This document shows positions 1 to 5,510 of a stretch of DNA of 5,855 nucleotides, piece after piece. The notes below the pieces were generated by a model that worked only from the letters and a program-made list of their open reading frames with translations, did not search any database and was not told where the DNA came from. Every line of letters starts with the position of its first letter. Within the stretch, counting starts at the first letter, position 1. This DNA comes from Anaeromyxobacter sp. (GTDB taxonomy: Bacteria; Myxococcota; Myxococcia; Myxococcales; Anaeromyxobacteraceae), in NCBI GenBank assembly GCA_020028115.1, contig JAHWYA010000139.1, positions 1 to 5,855 of the forward strand, read 5' to 3'. Position numbers and translations under genes: made by a program.

Positions 1-72
1 AAAGACCTGAGCCGCCGCGGCGCGGCGTTTCCATTTGCCCGTCCGGGGGGGCGCCGCTAGCATCCCGCGGAT
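1..72. other. Leader region upstream of the cyclophilin gene
   Basis: No gene can be supported here. One forward frame stays open from base 1 to a TAG at 58-60, but the encoded 19 residues are Arg/Gly/Pro-rich with no recognisable motif. They could be the tail of an upstream gene or chance in GC-rich DNA. The stretch includes a short T-richer patch (28-37), a G7 run (45-51) and the putative promoter listed separately. Confidence 0.4.
35..63 (+). promoter_or_regulatory. Putative sigma-70 promoter of the cyclophilin gene
   Basis: A -35-like TTGCCC (35-40) and a -10-like TAGCAT (58-63) are 17 bp apart, each matching the consensus at 4 of 6 positions. The -10 has the same TAGnnT shape as the stronger promoter at 3169-3198. 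Transcription would be expected to start near 70, only about three bases before the ATG at 73. The mRNA for the full-length protein would then be nearly leaderless, which fits the lack of a Shine-Dalgarno sequence before that ATG. This is inferred from pattern only. Confidence 0.4.
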
Positions 73-657
73 ATGAACCGCACCTCCCTCGCGCTCGCGC
101 TCGCGGCGACGCTCGCCGCACCGCTCGCTCACGCCCAGGAGAAGACCAAGATGGACACGCCGGTGTTCGCGACGTTCAAGACCTCGATGGGCGACATCGT
201 GGTGAAGCTCCTCCCCGAGAAGGCGCCCAAGACGGTCGAGAACTTCCTCGGCCTCGCCGAGGGCACGAGGGAGTGGAAGGACCCCCGCAGCGGCCAGACC
301 GTGAAGAAGCCGCTCTACGACGGCACGGTGTTCCACCGGGTCATCCCGCAGTTCATGATCCAGGGCGGCGATCCGCTCGGCACCGGCACCGGCGGCCCCG
401 GCTACAAGTTCGCGGACGAGATCGGCCCCGACAACAAGTTCACGAAGCCGGGCCTCCTCGCGATGGCGAACGCCGGCCCGAACACCAACGGGTCGCAGTT
501 CTTCATCACCGAGGTGCCGACGCCGTGGCTCGACCGTGGCCACACCATCTTCGGCGAGGTGGTGAAGGGCTTCGACCTCGTCCCGAAGATCGTCGCCGCC
601 GGCAACGGCAAGGTGAAGCTCGAGAAGGTCGTCATCACCCGCGGCGCACAGCCGTAG
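73..657 (+). CDS. ppiA: Exported cyclophilin-type peptidyl-prolyl cis-trans isomerase
   Basis: A 194-residue cyclophilin that interconverts cis and trans X-Pro bonds, probably helping exported proteins fold in the periplasm. Residues 1-21 form a Sec signal peptide: short basic start (MNR), Ala/Leu-rich core, and an AHA|QE cleavage site after A21. The cyclophilin fold spans about 31-191. Visible active-site residues, by alignment to human CypA, are R89 in FHRV, F94, M95 and Q97 in QFMIQGGD, F144 in SQFFIT, W152-L153 and H157. W152 matches CypA W121, whereas E. coli PpiA has Phe there, as I recall. The start at 73 is chosen because it supplies the signal peptide, although no Shine-Dalgarno precedes it. 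A second ATG at 151 has a good one (listed separately). The gene probably forms its own unit, with 99 nt separating it from era. The family call is firm; the symbol reflects location in the cell rather than proven orthology. Confidence 0.93.
   Translation: MNRTSLALALAATLAAPLAHAQEKTKMDTPVFATFKTSMGDIVVKLLPEKAPKTVENFLGLAEGTREWKDPRSGQTVKKPLYDGTVFHRVIPQFMIQGGDPLGTGTGGPGYKFADEIGPDNKFTKPGLLAMANAGPNTNGSQFFITEVPTPWLDRGHTIFGEVVKGFDLVPKIVAAGNGKVKLEKVVITRGAQP
137..153 (+). promoter_or_regulatory. Internal ribosome binding site and alternative start in the cyclophilin gene
   Basis: AGGAG (137-141) lies 9 nt before an in-frame ATG (151-153, codon 27). Starting there would give a 168-residue cyclophilin beginning MDTPVF, without a signal peptide and with the whole catalytic domain, so a cytoplasmic form. 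The bases also encode the residues after the signal cleavage site (QEK), so the match may be coincidental. It remains the only clear Shine-Dalgarno near either start. Confidence 0.35.
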
Positions 658-704
658 GCCAACCCGTCCCGAAGGACCCCTGGCGCCCGTCCCGCCCTGA
701 GCCA

Positions 705-723
705 GCGGCCGCACTGCGGCCGC
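705..723. other. GC-rich inverted repeat between the cyclophilin gene and era
   Basis: Two copies of the self-complementary octamer GCGGCCGC (705-712 and 716-723) flank ACT. In RNA this could fold into an 8-bp all-GC stem with a 3-nt loop. No U-run follows, so a classical intrinsic terminator is not supported; it might still weaken readthrough or protect an mRNA end. The rest of the gap (658-756) shows no convincing promoter for era, and no good Shine-Dalgarno precedes the era ATG. Confidence 0.5.
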
Positions 724-756
724 GGCGTCGAAGGGCGCGGCGGGCGCGATCACCTC

Positions 757-1749
757 ATGGCCCGCAAGAAGCAGAACCCGTTCCGCGCCGGCTTCGTCGC
801 CATCGTCGGGCGGCCGAACGTCGGCAAGTCGACGCTGCTGAACCGCGTCCTCGGCGAGCACCTCGCCATCGTGTCGCCGCGCCCGCAGACCACGCGGACG
901 CGCATCCTCGGGGTGCACTCCGGCCCCGACGTGCAGCTCGCGCTGTTCGACACCCCCGGGCTGCACCGCGCGAAGGGGGCGCTCAACAAGCAGATGGTGG
1001 AGGTCGCGCTCCGCACCCTCGCGGAGGTGGACGCCGTCCTCTTCCTCGTCGAGGCGGGGACCGGGCCCGACGGCCGGGTGGAGGTGGGGGACGCGACGCG
1101 CTGGGGGATCGAGGAGGTGGCGAGGAGCGGCAAGCCCGCCGTCCTCGGCGTCTCGAAGATGGACCGCGCGCCGCGCCCGTCGCTCCTGCCGGTGATCGAG
1201 GCCTACCGCTCGCTCCACGCCTGGGCGGAGATCGTCCCGTTCTCCGGCCTCACCGGCGAGAACGTCGACGTCCTCCTCGAGGCGCTCGCGCGCCACGTCC
1301 CGGAGTCGGACGAGCCGCTCTTCCCGCCGGATGTCATGACCGACCAGGCGGAGCGGCAGCTCGCGGCGGAGTACGTCCGCGAGCAGGTCATGCTCCAGAC
1401 CCGCCAGGAAATCCCGTATGCCGCCGCGGTCGAGGTGGAGGAGTTCGACGAGAGCGGCCGGCGCGACCCCCCTCCCCAGCCCCGCTCCACGGGGCGATGG
1501 AAGTCCGGGGACAAGCGCGGCGGGCTCGTCCGCATCGCGGCGTCGATCCTGGTCGAGCGGGAGTCGCAGAAGGCGATCGTCATCGGGAAGCAGGGGTCGA
1601 TGCTGAAGCAGATCGGTACGAAGGCCCGCGAGAACCTGGAGCGGCTCCTCGGGTGCAAGGTGTTCCTCGCCCTCAACGTGAAGGTGGAGGAGCGCTGGAG
1701 CGAGCGCGACGCCGCCCTGAAGCGGCTCGGGATCTGGGGCGAGCGATGA
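757..1749 (+). CDS. era: GTPase Era, 30S ribosome assembly factor
   Basis: Era binds the 3' end of 16S rRNA through a KH domain and couples GTP hydrolysis to maturation of the 30S subunit. Its 330 residues exceed the usual roughly 300. The GTPase domain spans about 10-182: G1 GRPNVGKST (18-26), G2 around QTTR (44-47), G3 DTPG (65-68). The usual G4 NKxD reads SKMD (133-136) and the usual G5 SA reads SG (163-164), two departures from canonical form. The KH domain follows: PYAAAVEVEEF (220-230), VERESQK (266-272), the GxxG loop GKQG (277-280) and LLGCKVFL (297-304). A Pro/Arg/Gly-rich insertion of about 20 residues sits at 231-256, where Era proteins usually have a short loop. The ATG at 757 places the G1 motif at the normal distance from the N-terminus. 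The last bases overlap der as ATGA. Identification is secure. Confidence 0.97.
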   Translation: MARKKQNPFRAGFVAIVGRPNVGKSTLLNRVLGEHLAIVSPRPQTTRTRILGVHSGPDVQLALFDTPGLHRAKGALNKQMVEVALRTLAEVDAVLFLVEAGTGPDGRVEVGDATRWGIEEVARSGKPAVLGVSKMDRAPRPSLLPVIEAYRSLHAWAEIVPFSGLTGENVDVLLEALARHVPESDEPLFPPDVMTDQAERQLAAEYVREQVMLQTRQEIPYAAAVEVEEFDESGRRDPPPQPRSTGRWKSGDKRGGLVRIAASILVERESQKAIVIGKQGSMLKQIGTKARENLERLLGCKVFLALNVKVEERWSERDAALKRLGIWGER

Positions 1750-3149
1750 CCAGCGCGCCCCGCCCCCTCGTCGCCCTCGTCGGCCGCCCCAACGTGGGCA
1801 AGTCGACGCTCTTCAACCGGATCGCCGGGCGCCGCGTCGCCATCGTGGAGGACGTCCCCGGCGTCACCCGCGACCGGAACTACGCCGACGTCGACTGGGA
1901 CGGCCGGGCCCTCTCGGTCGTGGACACCGGCGGGTTCGAGCCCGACACGCGCGACCGGCTGATCGCGCAGGTCCGGCAGCAGGCGCAGCTCGCGGTCGAC
2001 GAGGCGGCGGCGATCGTCCTGGTCGTCGATGGCCGGGAGGGGCTGACGAGCGTCGACCGCGCCGTCGCGGACCTCCTCCGCCGCGCCGGCAAGCCGCTCT
2101 TCGTCGCGGTGAACAAGATCGACTCCGCCGCGACCGAGGGCGACGCGCCGATCGCCGAGTTCTACGGCCTCGGCTTCGGCGACGTGCACCCGGTCTCGGC
2201 CGAGCACGGCCGCGGCGTCGCCGACCTCGTCGAGGAGATCGTGGCGCGCCTCGCGCTGCCGCTCGCGCCGCCTCCACCGGAGGACGAGCCGGAGCCGGCC
2301 GAGGTCACCGAGGAGGAGCGCCCGCGGGGCGACGTCCGGCTCGCGGTCGTCGGGCGTCCCAACGTCGGGAAGAGCACCTTCGTGAACGCGCTCCTCGGCT
2401 CCGAGCGGTTCGTCGTGTCGGACATACCGGGCACGACCCGGGACTCCATCGACTCGCTCGTGGTGCACCGCGGGAAGCGCTTCGTCGTGACCGACACCGC
2501 CGGCATCCGGCGCAAGCGCTCGATCGCGCTGAAGGTCGAGGCCTACTCGGTCGTGCGGGCGATGCGGGCGATGGACGACGCCGAGGTGGTGGCGTGCCTC
2601 CTCGACGCGACCGAGGCCGGCGTCGAGCAGGACGCGCGGCTCCTCGGGATGGTCGTGGAGAAGGGGAAGGCGCTCGTCGTCGTCGTGAACAAGTGGGACA
2701 TCGCGGAGCGCGAGGGCGCGACCCAGGACTGGTACCGCAAGGAGCTCCACAAGCGGCTCCCGTTCGTGGCGTTCGCGCCGATGCTCTTCGTCTCCTCGAA
2801 GGAGCGGCGCGGCGTGACGAAGGTCCTCGACCGGGCGGAGAAGCTCGTCGAGCAGTACCGCGCCCGCTTCCCCACGCCGGAGCTGAACCAGCTCGTCGAG
2901 GCGCTGCAGGACGAGCACCCCGCGCCGATCTCGAGGGGCAGCCGGGTGAAGCTCTTCTACGCGGCGCAGGTCGCCTACGCGCCCCCGACGTTCGTCATCC
3001 AGTGCTCCCACGCGGACGCCATCCCGGACTCGTACAAGCGCTACGTCGAGAACCGGATCCGCGACGCGTTCGGCCTCGAGACGCCGATGCGGATCGTCTA
3101 CAAGGAGCGGAAGCGCCGGAAGCGGCCGCCTCCGCAGGGCCGGGAGTAG
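1746..3149 (+). CDS. der: GTPase Der (EngA), double-GTPase 50S ribosome assembly factor
   Basis: Der has two tandem GTPase domains and a C-terminal KH-like domain and acts in late 50S subunit assembly. At 467 residues it is of normal length. Domain 1 (about 7-170): G1 GRPNVGKST (13-21), G2 PGVTRD (38-43), G3 DTGG (60-63), G4 NKID (123-126), G5 VSAEHG (150-155). An acidic, Pro-rich linker (about 174-196) leads to domain 2: G1 GRPNVGKST (203-211), G2 PGTTRD (228-233), G3 DTAG (250-253), G4 NKWD (315-318), G5 VSSK. The KH-like part includes TPELNQL, APPTFVIQ and SYKRYVENRIRDAFG, ending in a basic tail (KERKRRKR). Unlike the neighbouring Era, both G4 motifs are canonical. The ATG overlaps the era stop as ATGA, so translation is probably coupled. 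The same reading frame stays open far upstream, through era and into the cyclophilin gene, but that part is a shadow. Confidence 0.98.
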   Translation: MTSAPRPLVALVGRPNVGKSTLFNRIAGRRVAIVEDVPGVTRDRNYADVDWDGRALSVVDTGGFEPDTRDRLIAQVRQQAQLAVDEAAAIVLVVDGREGLTSVDRAVADLLRRAGKPLFVAVNKIDSAATEGDAPIAEFYGLGFGDVHPVSAEHGRGVADLVEEIVARLALPLAPPPPEDEPEPAEVTEEERPRGDVRLAVVGRPNVGKSTFVNALLGSERFVVSDIPGTTRDSIDSLVVHRGKRFVVTDTAGIRRKRSIALKVEAYSVVRAMRAMDDAEVVACLLDATEAGVEQDARLLGMVVEKGKALVVVVNKWDIAEREGATQDWYRKELHKRLPFVAFAPMLFVSSKERRGVTKVLDRAEKLVEQYRARFPTPELNQLVEALQDEHPAPISRGSRVKLFYAAQVAYAPPTFVIQCSHADAIPDSYKRYVENRIRDAFGLETPMRIVYKERKRRKRPPPQGRE

Positions 3150-3168
3150 CGGCTCGCTCGGTCTTCCC

Positions 3169-3198
3169 TTGACGCCCCCGGGGAGCCCCGCCTAGATT
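3169..3198 (+). promoter_or_regulatory. Putative sigma-70 promoter for the TPR-bamB-Nudix operon
   Basis: TTGACG (3169-3174) matches the -35 consensus at 5 of 6 positions. It lies 18 bp before TAGATT (3193-3198), which matches the -10 at 4 of 6. It is the only TTGAC I found in an intergenic stretch. Predicted transcription start is near 3205, leaving a leader of about 49 nt before the ATG at 3254. No clear terminator lies between der and this site, so readthrough from era-der is also possible. Confidence 0.65.
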
Positions 3199-3212
3199 GG
3201 CGCGGATTTTCT

Positions 3213-3224
3213 CGGGATTTCCCG
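3213..3224. repeat. Short inverted repeat in the leader just after the promoter
   Basis: CGGGA and TCCCG arms flank TT, in an unusually AT-rich patch (about 3205-3220) for this sequence. The element starts about 8 nt after the predicted transcription start, where a repressor site could act. With 5-bp arms chance is a real alternative, and a 2-nt loop is too tight for a stable RNA hairpin, so a DNA site is the likelier reading if it is functional. Confidence 0.25.
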
Positions 3225-3253
3225 CCGCACCGCTCGCGCGACCACGAGGCGAC

Positions 3254-3982
3254 ATGTCGAAGACCGACGCCATCTCCCGCAAGGACATGAAGGAGCCGGA
3301 CAAGTTCCAGCAGGCCGCCACGCAGGCGGCGGGCTGGGTCTCGAGGCGGCGGAAGCACGTCGTCGCCGTCGGCGCGATCGTCGTCGGCGCGGTCGTCCTC
3401 CTCGCCGTCCTCGCGGCCGTGACCGCCGGGCGCGAGGAGCGCGCCGGCCTCGCGGCCGCGGACCTCCTCCACACCATGTCCGGAGAGATCTCCGCGGTCC
3501 CGCTGCCGGGGCTGCCGGGCCCGTTCTTCCCGGACGAGCAGGCGAAGCAGAAGGCCGTCGCCGATGCGGCGCAGAAGGTCCTCGCCGCGCACCCGGGCAC
3601 CTCTGCTGCGAACCTCGCGGCGCTCGCGCTCGGGGACGCGCAGACGAAGCTGCACGCCTGGGACGACGCGAAGGCCGCGTACGAGCGCTACCTCTCCGCC
3701 GCGCCCAAGGGCGACTCGCTCCGGTTCGGCGCCCTCGAGGGCATCGCCATCGCCGAGGAGGCGAAGGGGAACCTCGACGCCGCGGCCGCCGCGTACGAGC
3801 GCCTCGCCCGCGAGGTCCCGGCCTTCTCCGACCGCGCCGATCTCGAGCGCGCCCGGATCCTCGCGCTCGCCGGCAAGCCCGCGGACGCGAAGGCGATCCT
3901 CGCGGCGTTCGGGGAGCGGCACAAGGAGTCGCTCCTCACCTCCGACGCGGCGGAGCGGCTCGCCCGGCTCGGGGGCAAGTAG
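3254..3982 (+). CDS. YfgM-like inner-membrane TPR protein
   Basis: A 242-residue membrane-anchored repeat protein. Residues 1-35 are hydrophilic and end in a basic cluster (R31-R33, K34). One transmembrane helix follows at about 36-58, so the positive-inside rule puts the bulk in the periplasm. A Pro-rich stretch (about 82-93) links to TPR-like helix pairs at about 120-150 (AWDDAKAAYERYLSAAP), 158-189 (GNLDAAAAAYERLAREVP) and 195-226. E. coli YfgM (about 206 residues) has the same plan, sits next to bamB, and associates with SecYEG and the chaperone PpiD. By analogy this protein may help hand secreted proteins from the translocon to periplasmic chaperones. The ATG at 3254 is preferred, with GAGG at 3246-3249 although the spacing is short. 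A TTG at 3197 would lie inside the predicted -10 box. The stop is immediately followed, in the same frame, by the bamB ATG. Assignment rests on architecture and gene order. Confidence 0.75.
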   Translation: MSKTDAISRKDMKEPDKFQQAATQAAGWVSRRRKHVVAVGAIVVGAVVLLAVLAAVTAGREERAGLAAADLLHTMSGEISAVPLPGLPGPFFPDEQAKQKAVADAAQKVLAAHPGTSAANLAALALGDAQTKLHAWDDAKAAYERYLSAAPKGDSLRFGALEGIAIAEEAKGNLDAAAAAYERLAREVPAFSDRADLERARILALAGKPADAKAILAAFGERHKESLLTSDAAERLARLGGK

Positions 3983-5074
3983 ATGACGGCCGGGCTCGCG
4001 CTCGCGCTCGTCCTCGCGGCGGCGGGGCCCGGCGTCCGGACGGCGCTCCCACCCGCGCCGGTGCGGCTGTACACCGTCGCGTGGCAGCGGCCGCTCGTAC
4101 CGCTCCGCTCGATGGAGGTCGGCCCGCAGGAGCGCGGCGGCGTGGGGGTCGACCCGCAGCGCGGCCTCGCGGTGGTCGGCACGCGCGACGGCTGGCTCCA
4201 CGCGTTCCGCCCCGACGGCTCCGTGCTCTGGGAGCTCCGCGCCGGCGGCGGCTTCGGCCCGCCGGTGGTGGACGGCGACACGGTTTACGCCGGCTCCGCG
4301 GACGGCATGCTCTATGCGGTCGCGATCGCGACCGGCAAGCCGCGCTGGACCTACGCCGCGAAGGAGGACCTCTCGACGCGGCCGGCGCTCGCCCGCGGGC
4401 TCGTCCTCGTCGCGAGCCTCCAGGACACGGTCTTCGCGGTCGACGCCGCGAGCGGCGCGTGGAAGTGGCACCACCGCCGCGAGCGGAAGGGCGAGGGCCT
4501 CACGATCCACGGCGCGGCGTCGGTGCAGGTCGCCGGCGACGCCACCTTCGCCGGCTACTCCGACGGATACGTCGCCGCGCTCGACGTCGCGACCGGCGCC
4601 GCGCGCTGGGAGCGGCGCGTCGCGCCCGCCGGCACGCACGTCGACGTCGACGCGCTCGCGCTCGACGGCGACCGGCTCTACGCGGCGGCCTACTCCGGCG
4701 CGGTCCTCGCCCTCGAGGCGCGGACCGGCAAGGAGCTCTGGTCGTTCCCGGCGCCGGGCGCCTCGCAGGTGGCGGTCGCGGGAGGGGTCGTCGTGGCGGT
4801 CACGCCGGCGAACGTCATCGGGCTCACGCCCGCTGGCGCCGCGCTCTGGACGACGCCGCTCGAGGGCTCGCCCGGCGGCCCGCCGGCCTTCGCCGGCAAG
4901 TGGCTCCTCGTCCCCGCTGCGCAGGGCGGCCTCCGCTGGCTCGAGGCGAGCACCGGGCGGCCGCTGCGCGCGTTCGACCCCGGGACGGGCGTCCTCGCCT
5001 GGCCCGGGATCGGGTCCGGCCGGGTCTACGTCCTCTCGAACGGCGGCGACCTCTTCGCGCTCGACCTCGGGTAG
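3983..5074 (+). CDS. bamB: BamB-like PQQ-repeat beta-propeller, outer-membrane assembly factor
   Basis: BamB is the beta-propeller accessory protein of the BAM complex, which inserts beta-barrel proteins into the outer membrane. This 363-residue protein has a hydrophobic N-terminus (about 4-15) that probably acts as a signal peptide, then PQQ-type blade motifs near 72, 110, 150, 197, 241, 278, 317 and 357. Good examples are VFAVDAASGAWKW and VLALEARTGKELW. The last motif is incomplete and could be closed by an N-terminal strand around 27-38, giving eight blades as in BamB. LTIHG (173-177) and DVD (221-223) align with E. coli BamB LTLRG (192-196) and DVD (246-248), the BamA-contact residues. 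There is no cysteine anywhere, hence no lipobox, whereas E. coli BamB is a lipoprotein. The ATG directly follows the upstream TAG in the same frame; a GGGGG at 3971-3975 is the only Shine-Dalgarno-like element. A generic PQQ propeller of other function is possible but less likely given the gene order. Confidence 0.82.
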   Translation: MTAGLALALVLAAAGPGVRTALPPAPVRLYTVAWQRPLVPLRSMEVGPQERGGVGVDPQRGLAVVGTRDGWLHAFRPDGSVLWELRAGGGFGPPVVDGDTVYAGSADGMLYAVAIATGKPRWTYAAKEDLSTRPALARGLVLVASLQDTVFAVDAASGAWKWHHRRERKGEGLTIHGAASVQVAGDATFAGYSDGYVAALDVATGAARWERRVAPAGTHVDVDALALDGDRLYAAAYSGAVLALEARTGKELWSFPAPGASQVAVAGGVVVAVTPANVIGLTPAGAALWTTPLEGSPGGPPAFAGKWLLVPAAQGGLRWLEASTGRPLRAFDPGTGVLAWPGIGSGRVYVLSNGGDLFALDLG

Positions 5075-5076
5075 TC

Positions 5077-5484
5077 GTGCGATCCATCCGGGTGGTCGCG
5101 GCGGTGGTCCGCCGGGGAGACGCGATCCTCGTCACCCGCAGGCCCGACCGGCCGGGGCAGCCCGGCCAGTGGGAATTCCCGGGGGGCAAGGTCGAGGCGG
5201 GCGAGCCGGAGGAGGCCGCGCTCGCGCGCGAGCTCCGCGAGGAGCTCGGCTGCGAGGCCGCCGTCGGCGCGCTGCTGCTGCGCCACCGCCACAGCTACCC
5301 CGACCTCGACGTCGAGCTCGCGTTCTACGCCTGTGCCCTCGGTCCCGCGGCCGAGCCGGCCCCCCTCGGCGTCGCCGAGATCGCCTGGGCCCGGGTGGGG
5401 ACGCTCGCCGCCTACGACTTCCTCGAGGCGGACCGCGCGGTGCTGGCGGAGCTCGAGCGGCGCTCGGCCCCGCCGGCGACCTAG
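5077..5484 (+). CDS. Nudix hydrolase, MutT/NudG-like nucleotide pyrophosphohydrolase
   Basis: A 135-residue single-domain Nudix enzyme, probably hydrolysing oxidised or non-canonical (d)NTPs to monophosphates and pyrophosphate in the cytoplasm. The Nudix box spans 37-59, with G37, E43, R51-E52, E55-E56 and G58; the final hydrophobic position is C59. The preceding WEFPGGK (32-38) matches MutT and NudG. Near the C-terminus, FLEADRAVL (115-123) aligns with the region holding the 8-oxoguanine-recognising Asn119 of E. coli MutT, but Asp is present here (D119). NudG also has Asp there, so the substrate cannot be fixed between 8-oxo-dGTP and cytidine-type nucleotides. The GTG at 5077 is chosen because IRVVAAVV then begins at the normal place for the first strand; the same frame is open far upstream but only as a shadow of bamB. 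The start lies 2 nt after the bamB stop, so the gene is probably cotranscribed, with only a weak GGG as ribosome site. Confidence 0.88.
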   Translation: MRSIRVVAAVVRRGDAILVTRRPDRPGQPGQWEFPGGKVEAGEPEEAALARELREELGCEAAVGALLLRHRHSYPDLDVELAFYACALGPAAEPAPLGVAEIAWARVGTLAAYDFLEADRAVLAELERRSAPPAT

Positions 5485-5485
5485 G

Positions 5486-5509
5486 ACCCCCGCCGCGGGG
5501 CGCGGGGGT
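5486..5509 (+). terminator. Hairpin after the Nudix gene, possible weak terminator
   Basis: ACCCCCGC (5486-5493) pairs perfectly with GCGGGGGT (5502-5509) across an 8-nt loop. It begins one base after the Nudix stop codon, a typical place for an operon end. Only two T residues follow, so intrinsic termination would be inefficient. It may instead act as a pause site or 3' stabiliser. Confidence 0.45.
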
Positions 5510-5510
5510 T

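Noticed and set aside
1..60. Possible C-terminal end of an upstream gene
   Set aside because: Nineteen residues of Arg/Gly/Pro-rich sequence with no motif are not enough, and another frame has a stop at 8-10, so several readings are possible.
84..117. Short CTCGCG repeats in the cyclophilin signal peptide, similar to the start of bamB near 3991
   Set aside because: Both encode Leu-Ala-rich signal peptides with the same favoured codons. Protein composition explains the repeat.
748..756. GATCACCTC just before the era ATG, identical to part of the 16S rRNA 3' end
   Set aside because: It has the same sense as the anti-Shine-Dalgarno, so it cannot pair with it. A 9-base match by chance is unlikely but possible (a few percent for a window this size), and I see no mechanism.
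273..1745. Long N-terminal extension of the der reading frame
   Set aside because: The frame is open through era and into the cyclophilin gene, but the translation is Arg/Pro-rich noise until GRPNVGKST of Der. The ATG at 1746 gives a normal Der length.
1203..3011. 602-residue open frame on the minus strand opposite era and der
   Set aside because: It is antisense to two firmly identified GTPase genes, and its translation is Arg/Asp/Glu/Val/Leu-rich without motifs. Long antisense open frames are expected where third positions are mostly G or C.
3197..3253. TTG start giving a 19-residue longer TPR protein
   Set aside because: The codon overlaps the predicted -10 box and precedes the expected transcription start. 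The ATG at 3254 has GAGG upstream and a typical hydrophilic N-terminus.
3098..4639. 513-residue open frame on the minus strand opposite the TPR gene and bamB
   Set aside because: Low-complexity Arg/Gly/Glu-rich translation with no recognisable domain, lying opposite genes with clear TPR and propeller motifs. A compositional shadow.
4081..5076. Long N-terminal extension of the Nudix reading frame
   Set aside because: The extension is an Arg-rich shadow of bamB. The conserved Nudix fold begins right after the GTG at 5077.
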